Source of the DNA: JAURVT01 sp049059935
GTDB taxonomy: Bacteria; Actinomycetota; Actinomycetes; Propionibacteriales; Nocardioidaceae
DNA length: 64,000 nucleotides
Assembly (NCBI RefSeq): GCF_049059935.1
Contig: NZ_JBMGQR010000011.1
Coordinates: 1 to 64,000 of the forward strand
Direction of reading: 5' to 3'
Part shown: piece by piece, positions 1 through 8,686 of the stretch
How positions within the stretch are numbered: the stretch's first letter is position 1
Layout of the letters: each line of letters starts with the position of its first letter
The notes under the pieces: generated by a model
Database searches by the model: none
Seen by the model: only the letters and a program-made list of their open reading frames with translations
Told to the model about the DNA's origin: nothing
Program-made: the position numbers and the translations under genes

Positions 1-706
<706 letters not shown>

Positions 707-774
707 GGTGCCCAGCCTATCGGCGGGCGCCGACGTCCCCGCGCGCCGTCCCAGCGCCTCCCCCGACACCCGCC

Positions 775-844
775 CGTCCGCGATCCGACGGGTTGGCGGG
801 GTTCCTGGTCGTCAGAACCCCGCGAAGCCATCGGATCGCGGACG
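775..844 (-). terminator. Nested hairpin behind the azoreductase-like gene
   Basis: A 14-base inverted repeat (775-788 with 831-844) encloses a second 9-base inverted repeat (796-804 with 815-823, loop of 10). It begins 12 bases after the stop of the leftward gene ending at 856 and lies upstream of purL. There is no clear U tract, so it may act as a terminator or as an RNA 3'-end stabiliser. The structure is read directly; the role is inferred. Confidence 0.6.
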
Positions 845-855
845 GTGGGGACGCC

Positions 856-1512
856 TCAGGCGGCCCGGCGTGCGGCCTCACCGAGGGTGCGACCGTGCTC
901 GGCCGCCTCGGCCTCGGCCGCGGTGCGCAGCTCGGCGGCCATCTCGGTGAAGTCGTCGAGCGCGGGGTTGACGCCGACGAGGGTGAACTCGCGCGTGACG
1001 ACCTTGACGTCGAGCTGCCACACGTCGGCCAGGATGCGGCGGATCCAGCCGGTGGCGTGGTCCCAGTCCTCGCGCGGGGTGCCGGCGGCGTAGTTGCCGC
1101 CGTGCACCAGCACCAGCACGGCGGGCTTGCCCGCGAGCGCCGGCTCGGCCCCCGGCCCCATGCGCGGGTCGGTGATGATCAGGTCGACCCACGCCTTGAG
1201 GTGCTGCGAGACGCCGAAGTTGTAGAGCGGGACGGCGAGCAGGAGCGCGTCGGCGTCCACCAGCTCGTCGGTCAGGCGGGCCGCGAGCGCGACGGCGTCG
1301 GACTGCGCGTCGGTGCGCTCGTCCTCGGACACGCCGGCGGCCGAGACCGCCTCGCCCCACGCGGTGGCCGGCAGCGGGGCCGTGCCGACGTGACGCCGCG
1401 TCACCGGGGCGTCGGGGTGGCCGGCGCGCCACTCGGCCTCGACGATGTCGGCGATCTCGCGGCTGGCCGAGCCCTCGGTACGGATGCTCGCGTCGAGCCT
1501 GAACAGTGACAT
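856..1512 (-). CDS. FMN-dependent NADH-azoreductase / quinone reductase family protein
   Basis: A 218-residue flavodoxin-fold protein of the AzoR/NAD(P)H-quinone reductase family, expected to bind FMN and reduce quinones or azo compounds with two electrons in the cytoplasm. The N-terminal strand followed by an SASR phosphate-binding turn and the PLYNFG flavin loop near the middle are typical, as is the GGNY segment. The length matches AzoR (about 200). It is transcribed divergently from an HxlR regulator 80 bases away, the usual arrangement for electrophile-responsive control. The natural substrate cannot be read from sequence. Confidence 0.85.
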   Translation of the reverse strand: MSLFRLDASIRTEGSASREIADIVEAEWRAGHPDAPVTRRHVGTAPLPATAWGEAVSAAGVSEDERTDAQSDAVALAARLTDELVDADALLLAVPLYNFGVSQHLKAWVDLIITDPRMGPGAEPALAGKPAVLVLVHGGNYAAGTPREDWDHATGWIRRILADVWQLDVKVVTREFTLVGVNPALDDFTEMAAELRTAAEAEAAEHGRTLGEAARRAA

Positions 1513-1538
1513 GGGAACCTCGCTCGTGTGGTCGATGT

Positions 1539-1557
1539 TGCTAGGAAAAAGATAGCA
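1539..1557. promoter_or_regulatory. Candidate HxlR operator
   Basis: TGCTA (1539-1543), 9 spacer bases, then TAGCA (1553-1557) form an inverted repeat between the divergent reductase and hxlR genes. HxlR-family proteins such as YodB and HypR bind short inverted repeats of similar size. Binding by the neighbouring regulator is inferred. Confidence 0.5.
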
Positions 1558-1592
1558 GCATCTCGCGAACGAGCACCGGGTAGGATCGAGAT

Positions 1593-1946
1593 GTGACCCA
1601 GCAGACCCCGCACGAGCCGCGTGTGTGCGACGCGGCCCTGTCGAGCGCGTTCCGGCTGCTCGGCAAGCGGTGGAACGGGATGATCCTGAGCATCCTCACC
1701 GGTGGCCCGGCCACGTTCAGCGAGCTGCGGCGCGCCGTGGGCGGCATCAGCGACTCGGTGCTGTCCGACCGCCTCAGCGAGCTCGGCGAGGCCGGTCTCG
1801 TCGACCGCACCGTCGACCCCGGCCCGCCGGTGAGCGTCGGCTACCGCGTGACGCCCGCTGGCGCCGCGCTGCTGCCCGTCCTCGAGCAGCTCGCGTCGTG
1901 GGCCGCCGACCACCTGCCCCGCCCCTCGGACGACGGCGCCTGCTGA
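1593..1946 (+). CDS. HxlR-family transcriptional regulator
   Basis: A 117-residue winged-helix regulator. The pattern LSSAFRLLGKRWNGMIL near the N-terminus, the TFSELRRAVGGISDSVLSDRL recognition region (quoted only in part here: SELRRAVGGISDSVL) and the C-terminal GYRVTPAGAALLPVL are the classical HxlR (PF01638) layout. The family normally senses electrophiles or quinones through a cysteine and represses a neighbouring detoxification gene; a cysteine sits near residue 11. GTG 1593 is preceded by TAGGAT (1581-1586) with 6 bases between, so the transcript is probably leaderless. It most likely controls the divergent flavin reductase. Confidence 0.85.
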   Translation: MTQQTPHEPRVCDAALSSAFRLLGKRWNGMILSILTGGPATFSELRRAVGGISDSVLSDRLSELGEAGLVDRTVDPGPPVSVGYRVTPAGAALLPVLEQLASWAADHLPRPSDDGAC

Positions 1947-1969
1947 GCGACGCCGCCTAGGCTGGGGAC

Positions 1970-2380
1970 GTGGCCCGACACGTCGCCGAGTTCCTCGCCC
2001 GGCCCCTGGACGCCGAGACCGACCAGCGGATGCCGCCGTGGGTCGCCGAGGCGACGACCGTCGTGCTCGGCGTCGCCGCCGTCGCCTTCGTCGCGGGCTC
2101 GGACCTCGTGGCCGGCACCGGCCTGGCGCTCGTCCTGCTCGTCGTGCTGTTCCCGCTCGCGCTCGGCACGCGCACCGACGTCCAGCCGCGCACCCCGCGG
2201 TTCCTGGTGTGGACGACGAACGTCGCGGTGGCCCTGCTGGTCGTGGCGGCGGGGCTGGCGCTCGGACTCGTCGTGCTGCCGCTCGCGGCGACGCTGCCGC
2301 TGCTGCTCGTCACGGCGCTGCCGCTGCTCGTCAGGGGCCTGCGCGCGCTGGTGCGCCCGGTCCGACACCGCAGGCGCTAG
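1970..2380 (+). CDS. Small hydrophobic membrane protein
   Basis: 136 residues, not recognised as a named family. After a charged N-terminus (about 25 residues) there are roughly four hydrophobic segments: residues 28-45, 48-64, 78-98 and 100-120, ending in an arginine-rich tail. It is probably an inner-membrane protein with both termini cytoplasmic. GTG 1970 follows TAGGCT (1958-1963) by 6 bases, which suggests a leaderless start. The stop codon is buried in a short palindrome, GGCGCTAGCGCC. It may be co-transcribed with the acetyltransferase 32 bases downstream. Confidence 0.7.
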   Translation: MARHVAEFLARPLDAETDQRMPPWVAEATTVVLGVAAVAFVAGSDLVAGTGLALVLLVVLFPLALGTRTDVQPRTPRFLVWTTNVAVALLVVAAGLALGLVVLPLAATLPLLLVTALPLLVRGLRALVRPVRHRRR

Positions 2381-2412
2381 CGCCGGTCTGCGTCCGGGTG
2401 GACGATGCTGCG

Positions 2413-2994
2413 ATGACGCAGGACGCCTACACCACCCGTCCGCTCGCGCCGGACACGTGGGACGACTTCGCGCGGCTCGTCGAGGACAACAACGGCGTGT
2501 GGGGCGGGTGCTGGTGCATCGGCTTCCACCCCGAGGCCTTCGCCCGGCAGGACGCCCCCGGCGGCAACCGCGCCGCCAAGCGCGAGCACGTCGACGCCGG
2601 CACCTGCCACCAGGAGCTGGTCTACGACGGCGACGTCTGTGTTGGGTGGTGCCAGTACGGCCCGCCGACGGAGGTCGCGTCGATCAAGAACGCGAAGGCC
2701 TACGAGCGCGAGCTCGACCGGCTGCCCGACTGGCGCATCGGCTGCATCTTCACCGGCAAGGGCCACCGGACGCAGGGGGTGGCGAGCACGGCCGTGCGCG
2801 CCGCGGTCGACGCGATCAGTGCCGCGGGCGGCGGCGTCGTCGAGGCGTACCCCGAGCAGTCGCAGGGACGCCCGCCGCAGCGCGGCGCGTACTTCCACAC
2901 CGGTCCCGAGGAGCTCTACGAGCGGCTCGGCTTCACCCGGGTGCGCCGGATCGCGAAGTGGCGCTGGGTCATGCGGCTCGACGTCCGACCCTGA
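2413..2994 (+). CDS. GNAT-family N-acetyltransferase
   Basis: 193 residues. The acetyl-CoA-binding region is visible in the second half (FTGKGHRTQGVASTAV, a divergent motif A), followed by the C-terminal ELYERLGFTRV motif common to GNAT enzymes. The N-terminal half holds an unusual GGCWCIGFHPEAF stretch, which occurs in a group of GNAT proteins of unknown substrate. Start is ATG 2413; the longer open frame upstream runs through the previous gene and is not used. The substrate is unknown. Confidence 0.8.
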   Translation: MTQDAYTTRPLAPDTWDDFARLVEDNNGVWGGCWCIGFHPEAFARQDAPGGNRAAKREHVDAGTCHQELVYDGDVCVGWCQYGPPTEVASIKNAKAYERELDRLPDWRIGCIFTGKGHRTQGVASTAVRAAVDAISAAGGGVVEAYPEQSQGRPPQRGAYFHTGPEELYERLGFTRVRRIAKWRWVMRLDVRP

Positions 2995-3139
2995 GCCGGG
3001 ACGACGACGGGCCGGCCGCGGCGCCCCCGTGCGCCCGGCCGACCCTGTCGGTGACCGAGCACCCCCGCGGCCCGGTCGTCAGGTCAGACGCCGCGCGCGG
3101 CGGTTCGGTTCACCCGTCCGCCCCACTTTTTCTCCCGAC

Positions 3140-3183
3140 CTGTCGGTGCGTGGTGATGCCCCGGCATCATGAGGCACCGACAG
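3140..3183. repeat. Intergenic palindrome, family A copy 1
   Basis: CTGTCGGTGC (3140-3149) pairs with GCACCGACAG (3174-3183), enclosing an inner TGATGCC/GGCATCA hairpin. The same outer arms recur at 23238-23283 and 24851-24892. It lies between convergent genes and ends 5 bases before the stop codon of the leftward Old Yellow Enzyme gene. Confidence 0.85.
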
Positions 3184-3187
3184 CTCG

Positions 3188-4276
3188 TCAGGACCAGGCG
3201 CCGCGGGCGTACTGGTCCGGGTAGCCGGCGTCGTGCCGGTCGACGCCCAGCTCGTGCGCGGCGCGCTGCGGCCACGCGGGCTCGCGCAGCGCCACGCGCC
3301 CGAGGAAGACGGCGTCCGCCGAGCCGTCGGCCAGCACCTGCTCGGCCTGCTGCGGGTCGGTGATCTGACCGACGGCCGCGACGGCCACGCCGGACGACTC
3401 GCGCACCTCGCGCGCGAACGGCACCTGGTACCCCGGGCCGACGACGATGTCGGCCTCGGCCACCGCGCCGCCGGACGAGATGTCGGCGAGGTCGACCCCG
3501 ACCTCGCCCAGTGCCTTGACCACGCGGGCGGTCTCCTCGACGGTCCAGCCGTCGTCGCGCCAGTCGGTCGCCGACAGCCGCACGAACAGCGGCTTGTGGT
3601 CGGGCCAGACGGCGCGGACGGCCTCGGCGGTCTCCAGCAGCAGGCGGGTCCGGTTCTCGAACGAGCCGCCGTAGGCGTCGGTGCGCCGGTTCGACAGCGG
3701 CGACAGGAACTGGTGGAACAGGTACCCGTGCGCGGCGTGCAGCTCGACGACGTCGAAGCCGGCCTCGTCGGCTCGGCGTGCTGAGTCGGCGAACGCCCGG
3801 ACGACGCCGGCGATCTCGTCGAGGCCGAGCTCGGTCGGGGTGGTGTAGCCGGTGAAGGCGGTGGCCGACGGGCCGACGGTCTCCCAGCCGCCCTCGGACT
3901 CGGGCACCGAGTCCTCGCCGCGCCACGGCGCGTAGGTCGACGCCTTGCGCCCGGCGTGCGCGAGCTGGACGCCGATCGGCACGCCCTGACCGTGCGAGAA
4001 GTCGGTGATGCGTCGCCAGGCGGCCACCTGCTCGTCGTTCCAGATGCCGGCGTCCTCGGGGCTGATCCGGCCCTCGGGCACCACCGCGCTCGCCTCGGTG
4101 AGCAGCAGCCCGAACCCGCCGACCGCCCGCGCACCCAGGTTCACCAGGTGCCAGTCGTTCGGGACGCCGTCCCGCTCGGTGACGCTGTACTGGCACATCG
4201 GCGCCAGCCAGACCCGGTTCTGCAGGGTGAGGCCGCGGAGGGTGAGGGGCTGGAACAGCAGCGGGACGTCGGTCAT
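3188..4276 (-). CDS. NADH:flavin oxidoreductase, Old Yellow Enzyme family (YqjM/NamA-like)
   Basis: A 362-residue FMN-dependent TIM-barrel ene-reductase that reduces activated C=C bonds (enones, nitro compounds) with NAD(P)H. The N-terminal LAPMCQYS carries the cysteine typical of the YqjM (thermophilic-like) subclass, HAAHGYLFHQFLSP is the substrate/flavin His-containing motif, and SNRRTDAYGGS with ENR follows as in the family. The C-terminal GRVALREPAWP closes the barrel. Length is normal. ATG 4276 is used. It stands alone between a repeat and a secreted-protein gene. Confidence 0.93.
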   Translation of the reverse strand: MTDVPLLFQPLTLRGLTLQNRVWLAPMCQYSVTERDGVPNDWHLVNLGARAVGGFGLLLTEASAVVPEGRISPEDAGIWNDEQVAAWRRITDFSHGQGVPIGVQLAHAGRKASTYAPWRGEDSVPESEGGWETVGPSATAFTGYTTPTELGLDEIAGVVRAFADSARRADEAGFDVVELHAAHGYLFHQFLSPLSNRRTDAYGGSFENRTRLLLETAEAVRAVWPDHKPLFVRLSATDWRDDGWTVEETARVVKALGEVGVDLADISSGGAVAEADIVVGPGYQVPFAREVRESSGVAVAAVGQITDPQQAEQVLADGSADAVFLGRVALREPAWPQRAAHELGVDRHDAGYPDQYARGAWS

Positions 4277-4344
4277 GTCGGTGCCAACGGTCCCGTGGCG
4301 ACCGGTGTTCCGCCTCCCCCGGTCAGGTGAGCCGGTTCACCGCC

Positions 4345-5220
4345 TCAGGCGGGCACGAGCGCCCGGTACTGCAGGTCGAGCGTCGTGCTGCCGAGCCGGA
4401 CGTTGGCGAACGGCGTCACGACCACCCGCCAGGCGAAGGTCTCACCGGCCGCGAGGTCGACGTCCGCCCACCGGCCGTCGACCGTGTACGGCGTCGTCGA
4501 GTCCGTCCGCGGGATCGGGGTGTCGGCGAAGGTGCGGCCCCCGCCGGCGGCCGGCACGCGGTACCCGTAGGAGACGTTGCCCTCCTCGAACCGCGCCGAC
4601 CTGAGGTCGAGGCGGACGCGGGCCCGCACCGTGCCGACGTGCGCCGGCACCGCCGCCTGGTAGCCCGCGACGTCGGTGGACGGATCGGTCCCGTGCCCGA
4701 GGAAGATCGTGCCGTCCGCGTCGCCGTCGGTGAGCAGCCGGCTGAGCGCGGGCTCGAAGTCGGCCCCGCGCACCACGACCGACGACGTGCGGTCGGCGAG
4801 CCGCTGCTGCTGCAGGCGCACCGAGCGCACCTTGGAGGTGACGGTGCGGCGGCCGTCCTTGTACGCCTTGAACGACACCCGGTAGCTGCCGGTGGGCAGC
4901 AGCGCGCCACCTGCCGTGCGACCGTCCCACGTCGGGCGGTGCAGGCCGGCGTCGACGGTGCCGAGGTAGATCTTGCGGACGGTGGTGCCGTTCGCGTCCG
5001 CGACGAACAGCTTGAGCCGCGCCTTCCTCGACAGGCGGACGCGCAGCACGGCGCGGTCGGTGACGCCGTCGGCGTAGGGGGTGAAGGTGGAGGTCGACAC
5101 CCCCACCGACACCTTCACCGGCGCCGACGCCGCGGACGCGCTCGTCGGGACGGCGGCGAGCGCCCCGGCGCCCAGGGCGACGGCCAGCGTCGCGGTGGTG
5201 ATCGTGCGTGCTCTGCTCAT
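4345..5220 (-). CDS. Secreted protein with FlgD-type Ig-like domain
   Basis: A 291-residue exported protein. An N-terminal signal peptide is clear (arginines, then a hydrophobic ATLAVALGAGALAAV stretch and an SASAASA cleavage region, about residues 1-31). The next 110 residues match the FlgD immunoglobulin-like fold: LKLFVADANGTTVRKI, then PTWDGRTAGGALLPTGSYRV. The C-terminal half is a second beta-rich region without a recognised name. ATG 5220 was preferred over the in-frame ATG at 5241 because GGAGG stands 6 bases in front of it. Function is unknown; FlgD-Ig domains usually serve as surface or spacer modules. Confidence 0.75.
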   Translation of the reverse strand: MSRARTITTATLAVALGAGALAAVPTSASAASAPVKVSVGVSTSTFTPYADGVTDRAVLRVRLSRKARLKLFVADANGTTVRKIYLGTVDAGLHRPTWDGRTAGGALLPTGSYRVSFKAYKDGRRTVTSKVRSVRLQQQRLADRTSSVVVRGADFEPALSRLLTDGDADGTIFLGHGTDPSTDVAGYQAAVPAHVGTVRARVRLDLRSARFEEGNVSYGYRVPAAGGGRTFADTPIPRTDSTTPYTVDGRWADVDLAAGETFAWRVVVTPFANVRLGSTTLDLQYRALVPA

Positions 5221-5306
5221 GGTGGGCCTCCGACCTCGCATGGTGCTCCTGTTCGTGGTGAGACGCCAGGGACCGCCGGAAAGTTCACCGGACCTAGAGT
5301 CTGGCC

Positions 5307-6140
5307 GTGGCCGTCGTCCTGTCCCTGGTCTCCGCGCTCGCGTACGGGGTGTCGGACTTCCTCGGCGGGATCTTCGCCCGACGGGCGTCCGCGTGGCAGG
5401 TCGCGGTGGTCGGGCAGTCGTCGTCGGCGGTCTGCGCGGCGCTCCTCGGCCTGGTGCTCACCGGGACGCCGGTGACGGCCGACTGGGGCTGGGGTGCGCT
5501 CGCCGGGCTCGGCGGCGGCGTGGGCGCGGCGTTCCTGTACCGCGGCTTCGCCGGTGGCCGGATGAGCGTCATCGCACCGGTGTCGGCCGTCGGGGCCGCC
5601 GTCGTCCCGGTCGTCGTGGGCCTCGCGACCGGCGAGCGGCCGAGCGCGTGGGCGTGGATCGGCATCGTCGCCGCCTTCCCCGCGATCGTGCTGGTGTCGC
5701 GGACGCCCGGCGCCCGCGACGCGTCCGGCTCGACGACCGCGAGCGTGCTCGACGGCGTCGTGGCCGGGGTGGGCTTCGGGCTGCTGTTCGTCTTCCTCGA
5801 CCGCATCGGCGAGGACGCCGGGATCATGCCGCTCGCCGTCAGCCAGGTGACGTCGGTGCTGGCAGTGGTGGCCACCGCGACGCTGCTGCGCCAGGCGTGG
5901 GTGCCGCGCGGCCAGGCGTGGTGGGCGCTGACGATGGGTCCGCTCGGCGCGAGCGCCACCGGTGCGTTCCTCTACGCCACGCACTCGGGCCTGCTGTCGA
6001 TCGTCTCGGTGATCACCGCGCTCTACCCCGCGACCACGGTGCTCCTCGCCGCGGTGCTCCTGCGCGAGCAGGTCCACCGCCTGCAGGGCGTCGGGCTCGT
6101 GCTCGCGACGGCCGCGGTGACGCTGGTCGCGCTCGGCTGA
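5307..6140 (+). CDS. EamA/DMT-family transporter
   Basis: 277 residues with about ten hydrophobic segments arranged as two EamA repeats, the drug/metabolite exporter fold. The N-terminus (SALAYGVSDFLGG) and the C-terminal HRLQGVGLVLATAAVTLVALG are typical of the group. The substrate cannot be predicted. GTG 5307 follows TAGAGT (5295-5300) by 6 bases, so the mRNA is probably leaderless. The gene is divergent from the secreted FlgD-Ig protein and convergent with the repeat protein that follows. Confidence 0.88.
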   Translation: MAVVLSLVSALAYGVSDFLGGIFARRASAWQVAVVGQSSSAVCAALLGLVLTGTPVTADWGWGALAGLGGGVGAAFLYRGFAGGRMSVIAPVSAVGAAVVPVVVGLATGERPSAWAWIGIVAAFPAIVLVSRTPGARDASGSTTASVLDGVVAGVGFGLLFVFLDRIGEDAGIMPLAVSQVTSVLAVVATATLLRQAWVPRGQAWWALTMGPLGASATGAFLYATHSGLLSIVSVITALYPATTVLLAAVLLREQVHRLQGVGLVLATAAVTLVALG

Positions 6141-6146
6141 CGCCGC

Positions 6147-6878
6147 TCAGCCGGCGGTGACGGCGCGGCTGCGGCGGCCGGGGATGCGTCCCACGAGCTC
6201 GCCGAGCGGGACGACGGCGCGGCCGAGCGCGTCGACCGACTCGCTGAGCTCGGGCGCGACCTCGCTCAGCTCGACGAGCCGCGGGTGGATCCGCTCGAGG
6301 GTGGTGCCGAGCGCCACCAGCTGGTCGAGGGTGCCGCCCTCGGCGACGAGCTTCTCGACGAAGCCGTCGTCGACCAGCAAGCGGTCGACCAGCCCCTCCT
6401 CCCGGAGCAACCGCTCGAGCGCGCCGTTCTGGCGGGTGAGCCGGTCGAGCGCACCGTCGTCGGCCAGCAGCCGGTCGAGCGGGCCTCCGGCCACGAGCAG
6501 CTGCTCCAGCGGACCGCCGACCGCGAGCAGGCGGTCGAGCGCGCCGTCGTCGTCGAGCAGCCGCGTGAGGGGGCCGTCCGCGGCGAGAACCCGGTCGAGG
6601 ACGCCGCCGGGTGCCAGCGCGCGTCCGAGCGGACGGTCGTCGGCGGCGGCGCGCGCGAGGACGCCGAGGCGACGCAGGGCGCTGTCGGGGTCGTCGGCCA
6701 TCTGGTCGAGCCGGTCGATCAGGCCGCCGGGACCGAGCAGCGCGGCGAGCTGCTCGCCGTACCCGCCGGGGCGGCGGAGGGGACCGTCCGGCGCGACCAG
6801 CGTGCCGAGCGCGAGCGTCACCCGGACGCCGGCGACGCCGACCTCGAGGGGCAGGGCCAGGATCCCGGGAAGCCTCAT
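6147..6878 (-). CDS. Decapeptide-repeat protein of unknown function
   Basis: 243 residues, not recognised. Residues 1-30 are hydrophobic (GILALPLEVGVAGV, then LALGTLVAP) and could insert in or lie on the membrane. Residues 91-200 are eleven in-register tandem repeats of ten residues with the pattern x-G-x-L-[DE]-R-L-L-x-x, for example DGALDRLLAV and GGPLEQLLVA. The DNA shows the matching 30-base periodicity. The C-terminal 43 residues are non-repetitive with a basic end (RIPGRRSRAV). ATG 6878 follows TACCCT by 6 bases (leaderless). No function can be assigned; the regular amphipathic spacing suggests a rod or a lipid/protein-contact surface. Confidence 0.75.
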   Translation of the reverse strand: MRLPGILALPLEVGVAGVRVTLALGTLVAPDGPLRRPGGYGEQLAALLGPGGLIDRLDQMADDPDSALRRLGVLARAAADDRPLGRALAPGGVLDRVLAADGPLTRLLDDDGALDRLLAVGGPLEQLLVAGGPLDRLLADDGALDRLTRQNGALERLLREEGLVDRLLVDDGFVEKLVAEGGTLDQLVALGTTLERIHPRLVELSEVAPELSESVDALGRAVVPLGELVGRIPGRRSRAVTAG

Positions 6879-6970
6879 GGGGCGAGGGTAGGTGCTGGAG
6901 GTCACAGCGGCGACCGGACGAACCACCCACTCCGTCGGCGGGCGTCGGCCCGGCTCCCTACGGTGGACCC

Positions 6971-8464
6971 GTGACGCAACCATCTCCCGCCGGCAACGCC
7001 CCGGCCGACTTCGAGCCCGACCCGGCACGGTGGGCGGCGCTCGCCGTCTGCCTGGTCGCCGGCGCCATGACGCTGCTCGACGTCAGCATCGTCAACGTCG
7101 CCCTGCCGTCGCTGAGCCAGGGCCTCGGCGCCGGCGACAGCGCCGTGCAGTGGATCGTCGCGGGCTACGCGCTCGCGTTCGGCGTCGTGCTCGTGCCCGC
7201 GGGACGGCTCGGCGACGCCCGCAGCCGGCGCACCGTGTTCATCGTCGGCGTCGCGCTGTTCACGCTGTCGAGCGCGGCCGCCGGTGCCGCGCCCAGCCCC
7301 TTCTGGATCTGCGTCGCCCGGGTGCTGCAGGGCATCGGCGGCGGCTTCATCGCGCCCCAGGTCTCGGGCTTCATCCAGAACCTGTTCCGCGGCCCCGAGC
7401 GCGGCCGCGCGTTCGGGCTTTTCGGCGCGTCCATCGGCATCTCGACGGCCATCGGCCCGCTGCTCGGCGGCGTGCTCGTCAACCTCGGCGGCCCGGACTT
7501 CGGCTGGCGCCTGGTGTTCTACGTCAACGTCCCGGTGGGCATCGTCCTGATCGCGCTGGCGCTCAAGTACCTGCCGAGCGTCCCGGCCGGTCCCAAGCAG
7601 TCGCTCGACCCGGTCGGCGTCCTGCTGTTCGGCGGCGCGATGATCTTCATCCTGCTGCCGGTCGTCACCGGCGGCCGCGACACGCCCCTGGCCGAGCGCC
7701 CGTGGTGGCTGCTCGCCTTCACCGCCGTGCTGCTCGTCGCGTTCTGGTTCTGGGAGAAGCGCTGGTCCGGCAGCGGCAAGGAGACCCTGGTCGACCTGTC
7801 GCTGGCCAAGGTGCGCTCGTTCGTGCTCGGCCTGGGGCTCGGCACGTTCTACTTCGCCGGGTTCACCTCGATCTTCCTGGTGATCACCCTCTACCTGCAG
7901 AACGGACTCGGCTACAGCGCGCTCGAGGCGGGTGCGACGCAGCTGCCGTTCGCCGTCGGATCGGCGGTGTCGGCCTTCCTGGGCGGTCGGCTGGTCGAGC
8001 GGTTCGGACGCGGCCTCGTCGTCACGGGCCTGGTGCTCGTGCTCGTCGGACTGATCTCCATCGACCTGCTCGTCCCCCACCTCGACGGCGACGTCGGCCT
8101 CAAGCTCGCGCCCTCGTTCCTGGTGGCCGGCTTCGGCGGCGGCCTGGTCATCTCGCCCAACATCACGCTCGCGCTGGCCGACGTCGACCCGGTCCGCGCG
8201 GGAGCCGGCGGCGGCATGCTGCAGACCGCGCAGCGCGTGGGCTCGGCGATCGGCGTCGCGGTCGTCCTCGCGCAGTTCTTCGACCGGCTCGCCACCTCCA
8301 AGGGCGACTTCGCCGAGGCGCTGTCGCACAGCCTGCGCACCACCATCGCGCTCATCGTCGTCGCGCTCGCGCTGGGCGTCCTCGACCTCGTGCGCCGGCA
8401 GGCCAAGCCCGCCGACGACGCCCCGCACGGTGGCGCCCACGCGGCGGGCACCCACCTGCCCTAG
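6971..8464 (+). CDS. MFS transporter, DHA2 (EmrB/QacA) drug:H+ antiporter type
   Basis: 497 residues with about 14 transmembrane segments, the size and topology of the DHA2 group that exports drugs or metabolites with proton antiport. MTLLDVSIVNVALPSL in the first helix (motif D1) and PAGRLGDARSRR in the 2-3 loop (motif A) are diagnostic, and LLGGVLVNLGG follows motif C. GTG 6971 sits 6 bases behind TACGGT, a leaderless start; the longer upstream frame is a shadow. Its TAG stop overlaps the stop of the small convergent gene through a shared CTAG. No regulator lies next to it. Confidence 0.92.
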   Translation: MTQPSPAGNAPADFEPDPARWAALAVCLVAGAMTLLDVSIVNVALPSLSQGLGAGDSAVQWIVAGYALAFGVVLVPAGRLGDARSRRTVFIVGVALFTLSSAAAGAAPSPFWICVARVLQGIGGGFIAPQVSGFIQNLFRGPERGRAFGLFGASIGISTAIGPLLGGVLVNLGGPDFGWRLVFYVNVPVGIVLIALALKYLPSVPAGPKQSLDPVGVLLFGGAMIFILLPVVTGGRDTPLAERPWWLLAFTAVLLVAFWFWEKRWSGSGKETLVDLSLAKVRSFVLGLGLGTFYFAGFTSIFLVITLYLQNGLGYSALEAGATQLPFAVGSAVSAFLGGRLVERFGRGLVVTGLVLVLVGLISIDLLVPHLDGDVGLKLAPSFLVAGFGGGLVISPNITLALADVDPVRAGAGGGMLQTAQRVGSAIGVAVVLAQFFDRLATSKGDFAEALSHSLRTTIALIVVALALGVLDLVRRQAKPADDAPHGGAHAAGTHLP

Positions 8465-8685
8465 GGCTGGAGCAGCGCGGCCAGCCCGACGACCGCGGTC
8501 GACAGGCCGAGCGCCATCGACACCGTCACGAGCACGACGTGGACGGTGAGGAACCGCGTCGCCGAGCCGGACGCGTCACGCGAGCGGGGGTCCTTGAGCA
8601 CGCGGCGCAGGAACGGCGGCCACACCACCAGGCTCCAGGCACCCGCCACGAGCAGGAGGACGGCGACCGCGGCGGGCACGTCCAC
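8461..8685 (-). CDS. SCO4848-type small membrane protein
   Basis: 74 residues with two or three hydrophobic segments: residues 4-21, then about 45-70 with a short polar linker PPFLRRVLKDPRSRDASG between. It resembles the actinobacterial SCO4848 family of unknown function. The GTG start (8685) comes one base after the purQ stop codon, so it is probably translated by coupling with purQ. Its stop overlaps that of the convergent MFS gene. Function unknown. Confidence 0.75.
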   Translation of the reverse strand: MDVPAAVAVLLLVAGAWSLVVWPPFLRRVLKDPRSRDASGSATRFLTVHVVLVTVSMALGLSTAVVGLAALLQP

Positions 8686-8686
8686 G

